NCBI RefSeq assembly: GCF_039710355.1
Contig: NZ_JBDKWZ010000002.1
Span: forward strand, 434,001 to 498,000
Direction: 5' to 3'
DNA from: Rapidithrix thailandica
GTDB taxonomy: Bacteria; Bacteroidota; Bacteroidia; Cytophagales; Flammeovirgaceae
Length of the DNA: 64,000 nt
The translations under genes were made by a program, and so were the position numbers. This document shows, piece after piece, positions 37,628 to 46,444 of the stretch; within the stretch, counting starts at the first letter, position 1; the number at the start of each line of letters is the position of its first letter. The notes below the pieces were generated by a model, which saw only the letters and a list, made by a program, of their open reading frames with translations, made no database searches and was not told the DNA's origin.

Positions 37628-37981
37628 ATGAATTTCGAATTTTCGACAGCTCGTTTTAAGCATCTCAACTGGAAATTCCGGCTGAGAAGCTTTTTGGACG
37701 GAAAATCCTTATTGACAAAGAAAGAAGCCTTATCACATCACGATTGCGAACTCGGCCATTGGTTGGACAACCGGGGCAAAGCACAATACGGGCACTTACC
37801 TCATATGCCGGAATTACGGCAATGCCACATTCAGCTACATGAACAAGTACACAAAATCATTGAACTTAGAAATAAGGGTTTAAGGGTAGAAGCAGAAGGC
37901 GCTTTTCAAGAATTGAATCAATTATCGGATCAATTGATTCTACTTTTGGATAAAACGGAAGAAGAAGCGCCAAATCTCTAA
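37628..37981 (+). CDS. Stand-alone CZB zinc-binding domain protein
   Basis: 117 residues, a complete chemoreceptor zinc-binding (CZB) domain without any fused partner. Candidate zinc ligands are His12 (RFKHLNW), Cys40 (HDCELGHWL), His67 and His71 (CHIQLHEQ). CZB domains sense zinc or hypochlorite in chemoreceptors and cyclases. Here it is free, followed by a terminator and then by a PAS-GAF kinase with its own promoter, so any link to that kinase is not by fusion or co-transcription. Confidence 0.82.
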   Translation: MNFEFSTARFKHLNWKFRLRSFLDGKSLLTKKEALSHHDCELGHWLDNRGKAQYGHLPHMPELRQCHIQLHEQVHKIIELRNKGLRVEAEGAFQELNQLSDQLILLLDKTEEEAPNL

Positions 37982-38016
37982 AAACAAGCCCGTAACAAAG
38001 CTTTTATCATAAAAAC

Positions 38017-38061
38017 AAGCCCGTTTTATACTTAGTTTTCACTAGTCTTTAACGGGCTTTT
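38017..38061 (+). terminator. Terminator after CZB gene
   Basis: AAGCCCGTT (38017-38025) pairs with AACGGGCTT (38051-38059), T's follow. A second AAGCCCG copy at 37985-37991 lies just before. Confidence 0.7.
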
Positions 38062-38093
38062 CAGTACTTTTTCTTAAAAAAAACGAATAAGCA

Positions 38094-38123
38094 TTTGATT
38101 TATATCAAAACCCCCTATATTCG
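38094..38123 (+). promoter_or_regulatory. Candidate promoter of the PAS-GAF kinase gene
   Basis: TTTG (38094-38097), 18 bp, TATATTCG (38116-38123), a good match to the TTTG / TAnnTTTG Bacteroidota pattern. It implies a ~130-base leader before the start at 38263. Confidence 0.55.
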
Positions 38124-38262
38124 CACTTCGATTTCACCTTCACTCAAAAACCTTCACACTAAAAAATTAACTTTTTTTCTATAACCCCTAAAAATACACT
38201 ACAAAATAACTAACCCTATCAGCTATTTTGTTCACGCAATTAAAGTTTGACTCCTTAATTTA

Positions 38263-40422
38263 ATGGCAATTAACAGATTTACTCCTAGTGTGAAACTATA
38301 TGGGGTATTTGAAGAAATTGTAGAGTCTAGTAGTGATTGTACATTCATCATACATCAATCCGGAAAAATTCTCTATGCTAATAATCAAGCAAAAATATTA
38401 CTTGGTTACACTGAAGATGTGGAATTGGACGGACTAGAAATTTGGGACTTGTACCCTGTTTCGGAAAGTCATTTCATGCAAAACGTTGCGTTCCGTTGTG
38501 CAAGACAAATGAATCAATGGAAAGGAGACGGAATTCTCTTCACTCGAAAAGGAAATACGATTTATGTCAGGCAAAGCTTACAATACCATAAGCGTAGTCA
38601 TGACAGTGTTTACTTTTCACTGAGAATTCATGATATCACTGAAAAAAAATACAAAGAAGACAAACGTGAGTATTACCTCAATACGCTTTACAAACTCAGC
38701 CAAGCTCACCCCGTGTATTCGGGTGATTTTGAAGAAACGGTTGCGTTAATTACCAAAACAGCCGTGGAAACCTTGGGGCTTGACAAAGCCAGCCTATGGA
38801 TGTATCAGGAAGGTAAGGATATCTTTCAACAAACGTTTGCATACGATGCGAAAACAGGTGCATCGGAAGGTGCCGAATGCATTTCCTGTAAGGAACACCC
38901 CCAGTTTAAGCAAACTTTTGAAGAACAACGAATATGGGTTTTTCACAAAATCAACGAGGATATTCGCATTGCTCAGTATGCCAAAGACTACTTTAATAAG
39001 TACAATATCCACTCTTTAATAGTGGTACAATTCCGGGCAGAAGGGAAGTTTAAAGGAGGTTTATGCTGTTCGTTTGTTGATCGATATCATACCTGGACAC
39101 CCAGAGAACAGGATTTTATTTCCTCGCTGACGGACTTGCTTGCTTTATGCCTGGAGGCCCAGGAGCGCAAAAAAGCCGAACAAAGAACCAAACAGATTTT
39201 AAAAGAGCATCAACTGTTAAACGAACAATTGCTGCAAAGAGAAAAAGAGCTACAACATCATCTGCAAGAAGCCGTGGCCCTCAAAGAAAAGCTGGCAGTC
39301 AACCAGGAGCATTATTTATCCATTGCGGAAGTTCTTCCCGACTTACTGTTTGTTATCGACAGCCAAGGAAAATTTTTAGAGGCATATGCATCGGAAGAAA
39401 TCTCCTATTACCAAAAAGAACAGGATTTTTTAGGCAAAAAGATTGACGATATATTCCCGAAACCTTTGAGTAAAAAGTTGAACAATACGGTACAACTTGC
39501 CAGTCAATCCGATGAAATCCAAACGGTAGAATACGCTTTGCGTAAACCACATTCCGGAGAGTTGGAATGGTATGAAGCCAGGGTTAAAAAATTAAAGAAA
39601 AGTAAATACGGGGAGAACTGTTTGGTAGCAACTACCCGGAATGTAACAGAGCATAAACTAAAAAACCTACACCTTAAGAAAATCACCCAGGACCTGGTTT
39701 CCAAAAACAAAGACCTGGAACAATTTGCCTACATCACCTCGCATGATTTACGGGCCCCTTTGGCCAATATTCAGGGGTTGGTAAACTTAATCGATGCCGA
39801 TGAATTGAACCCTGATAACCAACAGTTATTTTCCTTGTTAAATACAGCCACAGAAAACCTGGACTCGGTGATTAAGGATATTAATCTGATATTGGAACTG
39901 AAAAACGATGTAAAAGAAGTGAGGGAATGGGTCAGTTTGAACTCCTTGATTCAAAAAGTAAAAGAGTCGTTAAAAGGACAAATTCAATCTACTCAGGCAA
40001 GTATTCTTACCGACTTTGAGAGCATAGATGAATTTTTCACAATCAAGAGTTATGTCCGGAGTATTTTGTATAACCTGATCAACAATGCCATCAAATACAG
40101 ACAACCCGATGTACCCCCGGTGATCACCATACGCACCAAAAAGTTGACTCATAATATCTTTTGTCTATACATCAGCGATAACGGCTTAGGGATTGATTTG
40201 GAACTCCACCAGAAAAAACTTTTTGGATTGTACAAACGATTTCATACGCATGTAGGTGGCAAAGGCTTGGGCTTATATTTGGTCAAAAGTCAAGTAGATG
40301 CCATTCATGGAAAAATTTCCGTGGAGAGCTCGCTCAACCAAGGAACCATATTTAAAATATGCATCCCTCTTTCTACAGAGAAAAAAAGTATTCATGAAGA
40401 ATTAACAGGCACCAAATGTTAA
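38263..40422 (+). CDS. Cytosolic PAS-GAF-PAS sensor histidine kinase
   Basis: 719 residues, no membrane segment. PAS domain ~20-130 (CTFIIHQSGKILYANNQA); GAF ~150-305; coiled coil ~305-350; second PAS ~355-470 (LLFVIDSQGKFLEAY); HisKA with His494 (AYITSHDLRAPLANIQG); HATPase with N box LINNAIKYR, G1 DNGLGID and G2 GGKGLGLYLVKS. The receiver partner is not in the neighbourhood. GAF holds CISCKEHP and a second Cys stretch that may bind a ligand (weak). Ends with a lone promoter-driven transcript. Confidence 0.92.
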   Translation: MAINRFTPSVKLYGVFEEIVESSSDCTFIIHQSGKILYANNQAKILLGYTEDVELDGLEIWDLYPVSESHFMQNVAFRCARQMNQWKGDGILFTRKGNTIYVRQSLQYHKRSHDSVYFSLRIHDITEKKYKEDKREYYLNTLYKLSQAHPVYSGDFEETVALITKTAVETLGLDKASLWMYQEGKDIFQQTFAYDAKTGASEGAECISCKEHPQFKQTFEEQRIWVFHKINEDIRIAQYAKDYFNKYNIHSLIVVQFRAEGKFKGGLCCSFVDRYHTWTPREQDFISSLTDLLALCLEAQERKKAEQRTKQILKEHQLLNEQLLQREKELQHHLQEAVALKEKLAVNQEHYLSIAEVLPDLLFVIDSQGKFLEAYASEEISYYQKEQDFLGKKIDDIFPKPLSKKLNNTVQLASQSDEIQTVEYALRKPHSGELEWYEARVKKLKKSKYGENCLVATTRNVTEHKLKNLHLKKITQDLVSKNKDLEQFAYITSHDLRAPLANIQGLVNLIDADELNPDNQQLFSLLNTATENLDSVIKDINLILELKNDVKEVREWVSLNSLIQKVKESLKGQIQSTQASILTDFESIDEFFTIKSYVRSILYNLINNAIKYRQPDVPPVITIRTKKLTHNIFCLYISDNGLGIDLELHQKKLFGLYKRFHTHVGGKGLGLYLVKSQVDAIHGKISVESSLNQGTIFKICIPLSTEKKSIHEELTGTKC

Positions 40423-40540
40423 ACAATGTTCTCATTGTTTTTTTTGGAAAGAGGCTGTTGGTTTGCCACAATCAAGAATTGTAGTTACCACTCTCTAAAC
40501 CTGCAACTTAGAGTACTCTTTTTATATAGAAGATTCAAAT

Positions 40541-40578
40541 GAAAAGCCCGGCAAATGAGGAACTCCATTGCCGGGCTT
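40541..40578 (-). terminator. Terminator after msrA
   Basis: AAGCCCGGCAA (40544-40554) pairs with TTGCCGGGCTT (40568-40578); read on the minus strand a TTTT run follows. Same GCCCG core as the CZB-gene terminator. Confidence 0.8.
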
Positions 40579-40605
40579 ATGGCTTTACTTCTTCAGGCTT
40601 CCGCC

Positions 40606-41262
40606 TCAATCTTCTTTCAACTTATCTTTAAATACCTTTTTGAATTTATCCAGTTTCGGACGGATCACCATCATACAATAAGGAGCAAAGCTATTGTTGT
40701 CGTAATAGTTCTGATGATAGTCTTCCGCCTTGTAAAACGTATCAAAGGGGCTCACTTCCGTTACCACAGGTTTGCCAAAGGCATTTTCGTCATTCAAGGC
40801 TTTTTTATACTTTTCCGCCAAGTCTTTTTGCTCTTCATTGTGATAGAAAACGGCAGAACGGTATTGAGTACCCACATCGTTGCCTTGCCGGTTAAGCGTA
40901 GTGGGATCATGCGTTTGCCAAAATACTTCCAGTAGTTCTTCAAAAGAGATTACGTCCGGGTTATACGTCAATTGGCAAACCTCCGCATGCCCGGTGGTAC
41001 CGTTACAAACTTCCTTGTAAGTAGGGTTTTTCACATGTCCTCCGGAATACCCGGATTCCACTTTTTCTACACCTTTCAAATTCTGAAATACTGCCTCTAC
41101 ACACCAAAAGCAGCCTGCGCCAAATGTTGCTAATTCCATATTTTTTTTAGTTTTTTCACTTTGTTCGTTGTCTTTTTCTTGTTGCCCTTGGCTTTGTCCA
41201 CATGAGGAGGAAACACCTACAATGATGAACAAGCTGGTGAGTAAGATAACAAAATGCTTCAT
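40606..41262 (-). CDS. msrA: Peptide-methionine (S)-S-oxide reductase, lipoprotein form
   Basis: 218 residues. Lipoprotein signal with Cys21 (IVGVSSSC) and a polar linker (GQSQGQQEKDNEQSEK), then the MsrA domain: catalytic Cys51 in GAGCFWCVEA, SGYSGGHVKNPTYKEVC, HAEVCQLTYNP, and FWQTHDPTTLNRQGNDVGTQYRS. Reduces methionine sulfoxide in envelope proteins. The lipidated form places it in the periplasm. Single gene. Confidence 0.95.
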   Translation of the reverse strand: MKHFVILLTSLFIIVGVSSSCGQSQGQQEKDNEQSEKTKKNMELATFGAGCFWCVEAVFQNLKGVEKVESGYSGGHVKNPTYKEVCNGTTGHAEVCQLTYNPDVISFEELLEVFWQTHDPTTLNRQGNDVGTQYRSAVFYHNEEQKDLAEKYKKALNDENAFGKPVVTEVSPFDTFYKAEDYHQNYYDNNSFAPYCMMVIRPKLDKFKKVFKDKLKED

Positions 41263-41385
41263 GGCAATCTTAATTTTTGGTTGAAAAACAGGTTTGATTT
41301 TACCACTGTTCAGGTGTATCTCTGTTTAATTTTTTTCTTACAAACAGGCCCTTTTCGTAAAAAAACTTTCCGTATACTTCATCCA

Positions 41386-42129
41386 TCAAAAAATGGTATA
41401 AAAACCCTTTGTCAGTTCAATATACTTCTCCGAATATTGATTTCCTTTCTGATAAATAAACAATTTTTCTTCTTCAATTGTACCAGGTATTTTCTGTAAA
41501 GAAAGCAAATACCTGAATACCGGTTTGTCCGGCCCTGGACAAACTTTGCATCTTTTTATAAGGCACAATCCCAATTCCTTTCCTAAGCGAATCAAACGCT
41601 CTCCTTGCTCTACAGGCAAAATTACCTGTATTCGCCCTTCCGGCTTTAATAAATCCAGGCTTTTAGCCAAAAAGCTTTCCAAAGAAAGGCTATCGGTATG
41701 CCGGGCTTTTTTGCGTTGATCCAGTTCCGGCTTCAAAGAGTTTTCAAAATACGGTGGATTACTTACAATCAAATCATAAGTATGGAGTGTCTGGAATTGC
41801 TCATAACATCCTTCGTGTATATGGAGCCTTTCTTTCCAAGGGGAGCGCAAAAAATTTTCTTTGGCTTGTTGACTCGCATGTTCATCTAACTCAACGGCAT
41901 CAATATTGGCCAATACATTCCGCTGAGCCATCATCAATGACAACAAGCCTGTGCCTGTGCCCACATCCAAAATTCGTTGAACTTGATGAACGCCTGCCCA
42001 AGCACCCAACAACATCCCGTCCGTTCCGACTTTCATTCCACAACGGTCTTGATACACATCAAACTGTTTGCATCGAAAAGGTTTGCTTTTCTTCTTTCCG
42101 GGATGAGGTTTGGCAACAATTTCTTTCAT
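41386..42129 (-). CDS. trmN6: tRNA1(Val) adenine-37 N6-methyltransferase TrmN6-like
   Basis: 247 residues from ATG 42129; the open frame extends 24 codons upstream (42201) but would overlap the endonuclease V start. Class I methyltransferase: SAM site RILDVGTGTGLLSLMMAQ, acidic VELDEHA, and the base-binding SNPPYF motif. N-terminal CKQFDVYQDRCGMKVGTDGMLLGAW is the TrmN6 signature. Divergent from nfi, 33 bp between the starts, so they share a promoter region. Confidence 0.92.
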   Translation of the reverse strand: MKEIVAKPHPGKKKSKPFRCKQFDVYQDRCGMKVGTDGMLLGAWAGVHQVQRILDVGTGTGLLSLMMAQRNVLANIDAVELDEHASQQAKENFLRSPWKERLHIHEGCYEQFQTLHTYDLIVSNPPYFENSLKPELDQRKKARHTDSLSLESFLAKSLDLLKPEGRIQVILPVEQGERLIRLGKELGLCLIKRCKVCPGPDKPVFRYLLSLQKIPGTIEEEKLFIYQKGNQYSEKYIELTKGFYTIF

Positions 42130-42162
42130 AGCTTTGAAATTAAGGATAAAAAGATACAAATC

Positions 42163-42840
42163 ATGCACAATTGGGAAATTAGCCCTAAACAGGCGGTTCA
42201 AGAACAGAAAGGTTTACAGGAAAAACTTCGCATTCAAAGTTTTCAACAAGAGGTGAAGTTGGTAGGAGGAGCTGATATTTCTTACAACCGGTTTTCCAGC
42301 ACGGCATATGCCGGCATTGTTATTTTGAGATTCCCTGAAATGGAAATCATCGAGAAACAAACGGCAGTAGCCACCATGCATTTCCCATATGTCCCGGGTT
42401 TGCTTTCCTTCCGCGAAATCCCTCCGATAGCCGAGGCATGGAAAAAGATAAAAACCCGGCCGGATGTCATGGTTTTAGATGGCCACGGCATGGCACACCC
42501 CCGCAGAATGGGAATCGCCTCGCATTTCGGAATTGTTTTCCAAATTCCCACCATCGGCTGTGCGAAAAAAGTCCTCACCGGGAGTTTTGACATGCCGGAA
42601 AATCAAAAGGGCGATACTTCTCCACTCATGGATAAAGAAGAGCAAATCGGCACCGTTTTACGTACCAAACCCAACGTAAAACCTGTTTTCATTTCTCCCG
42701 GACACCTAATGGATTTCAAGAGTGCTATTGACATCATCAAACCTTGCATTAAAGGATACCGCATTCCGGAGCCTACCCGGCAAGCTCACCTTTTAGTCAA
42801 TGAAGCACGCATCAAAAACACAAAGGGACACACTTCATAA
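42163..42840 (+). CDS. nfi: Endonuclease V
   Basis: 225 residues from ATG 42163; the open frame upstream (to 41977) overlaps trmN6 and is not family-like. Catalytic acidic residues are visible: Asp38 (GGADISY), Glu85 (LLSFREIPP) and Asp106 (VLDGHG), with the wedge motif PYVP (75-78). Cleaves near deoxyinosine in DNA or inosine in RNA. Its stop codon lies inside the hairpin at 42818-42854. Confidence 0.95.
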   Translation: MHNWEISPKQAVQEQKGLQEKLRIQSFQQEVKLVGGADISYNRFSSTAYAGIVILRFPEMEIIEKQTAVATMHFPYVPGLLSFREIPPIAEAWKKIKTRPDVMVLDGHGMAHPRRMGIASHFGIVFQIPTIGCAKKVLTGSFDMPENQKGDTSPLMDKEEQIGTVLRTKPNVKPVFISPGHLMDFKSAIDIIKPCIKGYRIPEPTRQAHLLVNEARIKNTKGHTS

Positions 42841-42854
42841 ATGTCCCTTTGTGT
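42818..42854 (+). terminator. Hairpin overlapping the nfi stop codon
   Basis: ACACAAAGGGACA (42818-42830) pairs perfectly with TGTCCCTTTGTGT (42842-42854); the TAA stop (42838-42840) sits in the loop. No strong T run follows. Confidence 0.6.
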
Positions 42855-42925
42855 AATATTATCAAAATCTCCAAACATTCGAATGCAAGCAGACAAACAG
42901 CATTTGCCCTCTTTTATTCGGTTGG

Positions 42926-44617
42926 TTATTTATTCTTTTTCGCCCAGTTATCCCGCAAGGTGACCGTACGATTAAATACCACTTTTTCTTTTGTGGTATC
43001 GGGGTCCACACAGAAATACCCCTTACGCTCAAACTGAAAACTTTCCCCCGCACTTACTTCCGTCAAAGCGGGTTCTACTTTTGCATGAGACAACACATCC
43101 AAAGAGTCCTGGTTAATAAAATCCCGAAAATCCTTCTCCTTGTGTCCGGCTGGATCTTCGTCTTCAAACAGACGATCGTACAAACGGATTTCCACATCTT
43201 TTGCATGTGTTGCGGATAGCCAGTGGATAGTGCCTTTCACCTTTTTGCCGGAAGTATCCTGACCACTTTTGGTTTGCGGATCGTAGGTACAACGCAATTC
43301 CAGAATCTCCCCGGTTGCTTCGTCCTTAATGACCTCCTCACATTTGATGATATAGGCATATTTCAAGCGCACTTCCCTGTCCAGACCCAACCGGAAAAAC
43401 TTCTTAGGCGGATTCTCCATAAAGTCGTCCCGCTCGATGTAGATTTCTCTGGAAAAAGGAATATTCCGCTTACCCGCTTCCGGATCTTCCGGGTTATTAA
43501 CTGCTTCCAATTCTTCTATCTGCCCTTCCGGATAATTGGTGATTACGACCTTGATAGGATCCAACACAGCCATTCTTCGCAATGCTTTTTTATTAAGGTC
43601 TTCCCGGATACTGAATTCCAACAAACTGACATCGATAATGCCGTTTCGTTTGGCCACGCCAATACGCTCGGAAAAATTGCGGATAGACTCCGGCGTGTAT
43701 CCTCTTCTGCGCAAACCTGAAATAGTCGGCATTCGCGGATCATCCCAATCAGTCACATAATTTTCCTTCACCAACTCCAACAATTTTCGCTTGCTCATCA
43801 CCGTATAGCTCAGGTTTAAACGAGCGAATTCGATTTGCTGTGGATGAGCGACTTCCAGCTTATCCAAGATCCAATCATATAACGGGCGGTGTACTTCAAA
43901 TTCCAATGTACAAACCGAGTGGGTCACCTCTTCGATGGAATCCGAAAGACAGTGTGCAAAATCATACATCGGATAAATATGCCAATCAGCACCTGTACGG
44001 TGATGATGCGTATTCTTAATCCGGTACAAAGCCGGGTCACGCATATGCATATTGGGCGAAGCCATATCAATCTTAGCGCGCAGCACCTTACTTCCCTCTG
44101 CAAACTCCCCTTTCTTCATCCGTTCAAACAAGTCCAGGTTTTCTTCTACGGAACGGTTACGATAAGGACTTTCCTGCCCGGGACGGGTAGGTGTTCCCCG
44201 GCTGGCACTGATTTCTTCCGCTGTTTGATCATCTACATAAGCCAATCCCTTTTCAATCAATTCTACGGCATAGCCATACAATTTTCCAAAATAATCGGAA
44301 GTAAAATATTCCCGAGAGTCCCAGTCAAAACCTAGCCATTTCACATCCTTTTTAATAGACTCTACATATTTGGTTTCTTCTGCAGCCGGATTCGTATCGT
44401 CAAAGCGTAAGTTGCACAAGCCCTTGTACTTCTGAGCCAACCCGAAATTCAAACAAATGGACTTGGCATGCCCTATATGTAAAAAACCATTGGGTTCAGG
44501 AGGAAACCTGGTATGTACCCGGTCATTATTTTTATGGTTTCTTAAATCTTCTTCTATAATCGCCTCAATAAAGTTTACCGAAGGCTTGTTGGTGCTACTC
44601 TCTTTCATATAACTCAT
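42926..44617 (-). CDS. glnS: Glutaminyl-tRNA synthetase
   Basis: 563 residues, class I synthetase. HIGH motif at 47-50 (PPEPNGFLHIGHAKS), KMSKS-type motif VMSKRK at 273-278 (Met274-Lys276), and the GlnRS patterns NLRFDDTNPAAEETKYVES and DPALYRIKNTHHHRTGADWHIYPMYDFAHC. Charges tRNA-Gln directly, so this organism needs no GatCAB route for Gln. Met4 is an alternative start. Single gene, minus strand, followed downstream by nfi. Confidence 0.97.
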   Translation of the reverse strand: MSYMKESSTNKPSVNFIEAIIEEDLRNHKNNDRVHTRFPPEPNGFLHIGHAKSICLNFGLAQKYKGLCNLRFDDTNPAAEETKYVESIKKDVKWLGFDWDSREYFTSDYFGKLYGYAVELIEKGLAYVDDQTAEEISASRGTPTRPGQESPYRNRSVEENLDLFERMKKGEFAEGSKVLRAKIDMASPNMHMRDPALYRIKNTHHHRTGADWHIYPMYDFAHCLSDSIEEVTHSVCTLEFEVHRPLYDWILDKLEVAHPQQIEFARLNLSYTVMSKRKLLELVKENYVTDWDDPRMPTISGLRRRGYTPESIRNFSERIGVAKRNGIIDVSLLEFSIREDLNKKALRRMAVLDPIKVVITNYPEGQIEELEAVNNPEDPEAGKRNIPFSREIYIERDDFMENPPKKFFRLGLDREVRLKYAYIIKCEEVIKDEATGEILELRCTYDPQTKSGQDTSGKKVKGTIHWLSATHAKDVEIRLYDRLFEDEDPAGHKEKDFRDFINQDSLDVLSHAKVEPALTEVSAGESFQFERKGYFCVDPDTTKEKVVFNRTVTLRDNWAKKNK

Positions 44618-44872
44618 CTAGATTTTACTACGAAAACAATTAAACTCTCCATTCTTCTCCAATACAGTCCATCAACAATTGTAAGGCATTAAAACTTCAC
44701 CGTTTTGTAAATTCACCCTCTTTTTTTTGAAATGTACTCTGTAAGTTCTTAACTTCTCTCAATGGCTCCTTCTCGACCCATATCCTCTACCGGGAGATAA
44801 TTGCAAAGATAAGCCGCTTTACATTTTTATCAATGAAAAAGCACAGGAGGGGCATAGAAAAGCGAAAATTTA

Positions 44873-44880
44873 TATATTTG
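44873..44880 (+). promoter_or_regulatory. Candidate -7 box for pyrH-frr
   Basis: TATATTTG matches TAnnTTTG exactly, 23 bp before the pyrH start; no clear TTTG -33 box at the expected distance. Confidence 0.4.
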
Positions 44881-44902
44881 CAAAACTTCAAAATTACGCT
44901 AG

Positions 44903-45607
44903 ATGAAATATAAAAGGATACTACTAAAACTTAGTGGAGAAGCCCTGCTGGGCAAACAAAATTTTGGGATAGATGCAGAGCGCCTGGAACAATATGCTAC
45001 GGAGATAAAAAAAGTAGTAGACTTAGGTATTGAAGTAGCTATCGTTATCGGAGGAGGAAACATTTACCGGGGTATGGAAGCGGAAAAAACCGGAGTAGAC
45101 CGGGTACAGGGCGACCATATGGGAATGTTGGCCACACTTATCAACGGAATGGCCTTACAAAGTGCTATTGAACAACACGGAGTCTACTCCCGCTTGATGA
45201 GTGCAATCAAGATGGATGAAATCTGTGAACCGTATATCCGCAGACGAGCCGTAAGGCACCTGGAAAAAGGGCGGGTTATCATCTTTGGGGCAGGCACTGG
45301 CAACCCGTACTTTACCACAGACTCGGCAGCCAGTTTAAGAGCAATCGAGATTGAGGCCGATATTGTTTTAAAAGGTACACGGGTAGATGGTGTCTATTCT
45401 TCCGATCCGGAAAAAGACGAAGCCGCTACCAAATACACTTCAATCACCTTTCAAGAAGTAATCCGAAAAGGACTGAACGTCATGGATACCACCGCCTTTA
45501 CCCTGTGTCAGGAAAACAATTTACCGATTATCGTTTTCGATATGAACACTCCGGGTAACTTGTACAGTTTGGTAAAAGGAGAGGATATAGGAACACTCAT
45601 TAGTTAA
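44903..45607 (+). CDS. pyrH: UMP kinase
   Basis: 234 residues, hexameric amino-acid-kinase fold. RILLKLSGEALLG (6-17), VAIVIGGGNIYRG, GDHMGMLATLINGMAL, FGAGTGNPYFTTDSAASLRA, GTRVDGVYSSDP. Makes UDP from UMP. It is 26 bp upstream of frr, an order common to many bacteria, and the two share one terminator at 46207. Confidence 0.97.
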   Translation: MKYKRILLKLSGEALLGKQNFGIDAERLEQYATEIKKVVDLGIEVAIVIGGGNIYRGMEAEKTGVDRVQGDHMGMLATLINGMALQSAIEQHGVYSRLMSAIKMDEICEPYIRRRAVRHLEKGRVIIFGAGTGNPYFTTDSAASLRAIEIEADIVLKGTRVDGVYSSDPEKDEAATKYTSITFQEVIRKGLNVMDTTAFTLCQENNLPIIVFDMNTPGNLYSLVKGEDIGTLIS

Positions 45608-45633
45608 CACTGAAGATTAAAAAACATATTAAC

Positions 45634-46197
45634 ATGGAAGAAGACATTCAATTGTTATTGGAAGAGACCAAAGACCACATGGAAAAAACCGTGCTCCACT
45701 GTGAGATCGAACTGACCAAGATCCGCGCAGGCAGAGCTATGCCTTCTATGTTGGATGAAATTCAGGTCGATTACTACGGAGCTCCTACCCCACTTAGCCA
45801 GGTAGCTTCCATTACCACCCCTGATGCCCGCTCCCTGATGATCAAGCCTTGGGAGAAAAACATGGTGCCGGAAATCGAAAAGGCCATCAAGAACAGTGAC
45901 TTGGGCCTTAATCCGCAAAATGACGGGGAAGTCGTCAGAATCAATATTCCTCCTTTGACCGAGGAAAGAAGAAAAGACTTGGTAAAACAGGCAAAACACG
46001 AAGCCGAACACGCTCGAATCAGTCTTCGCAATGTCCGGAAAGACGCCAACGATACATTGAAAAAAATGCTGAAAGACGGATTAGCGGAAGACCTTATGAA
46101 AAAGACCGAGGACGATGTTCAAGTCCTGACAAACCAATTTGTGAAACAGATTGATGAACATCTTGAGAAGAAGGAAAAAGATATAATGACTGTGTAA
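45634..46197 (+). CDS. frr: Ribosome recycling factor
   Basis: 187 residues, the standard length. Helical arm plus domain II: LTKIRAGRAMPSMLDEIQVDYYGAPTPLSQVA, RSLMIKPWEKNMVPEIEKAI, DGEVVRINIPPLTEERRKDLVKQAKHEAEHARISLRNVRKDAND. Splits the post-termination ribosome together with EF-G. Confidence 0.98.
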   Translation: MEEDIQLLLEETKDHMEKTVLHCEIELTKIRAGRAMPSMLDEIQVDYYGAPTPLSQVASITTPDARSLMIKPWEKNMVPEIEKAIKNSDLGLNPQNDGEVVRINIPPLTEERRKDLVKQAKHEAEHARISLRNVRKDANDTLKKMLKDGLAEDLMKKTEDDVQVLTNQFVKQIDEHLEKKEKDIMTV

Positions 46198-46206
46198 ACA
46201 GTGATG

Positions 46207-46234
46207 ATCCGGCCGCTTGGCCGGATTTTTTTTT
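46207..46234 (+). terminator. Terminator of pyrH-frr
   Basis: ATCCGGCC (46207-46214), GCTT loop, GGCCGGAT (46219-46226), then T9. Confidence 0.9.
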
Positions 46235-46444
46235 ATCCTTTGGGGCTATTTGTAAATTTAAATAAAAACATATGCGTTTTTTTCATTGTTCTTTGAATAA
46301 AGATTGTCAAACTTTGCAGTACTTTGAAGATCAATGCACAACCCTGCTCCATAGTAGGGAAAAAACAAAGATTTTTTTAAGACAAGATCAGACAAAACCA
46401 AGATAGACCAACGATAAAAAAATATAGCCAAAAACAACCCAACG

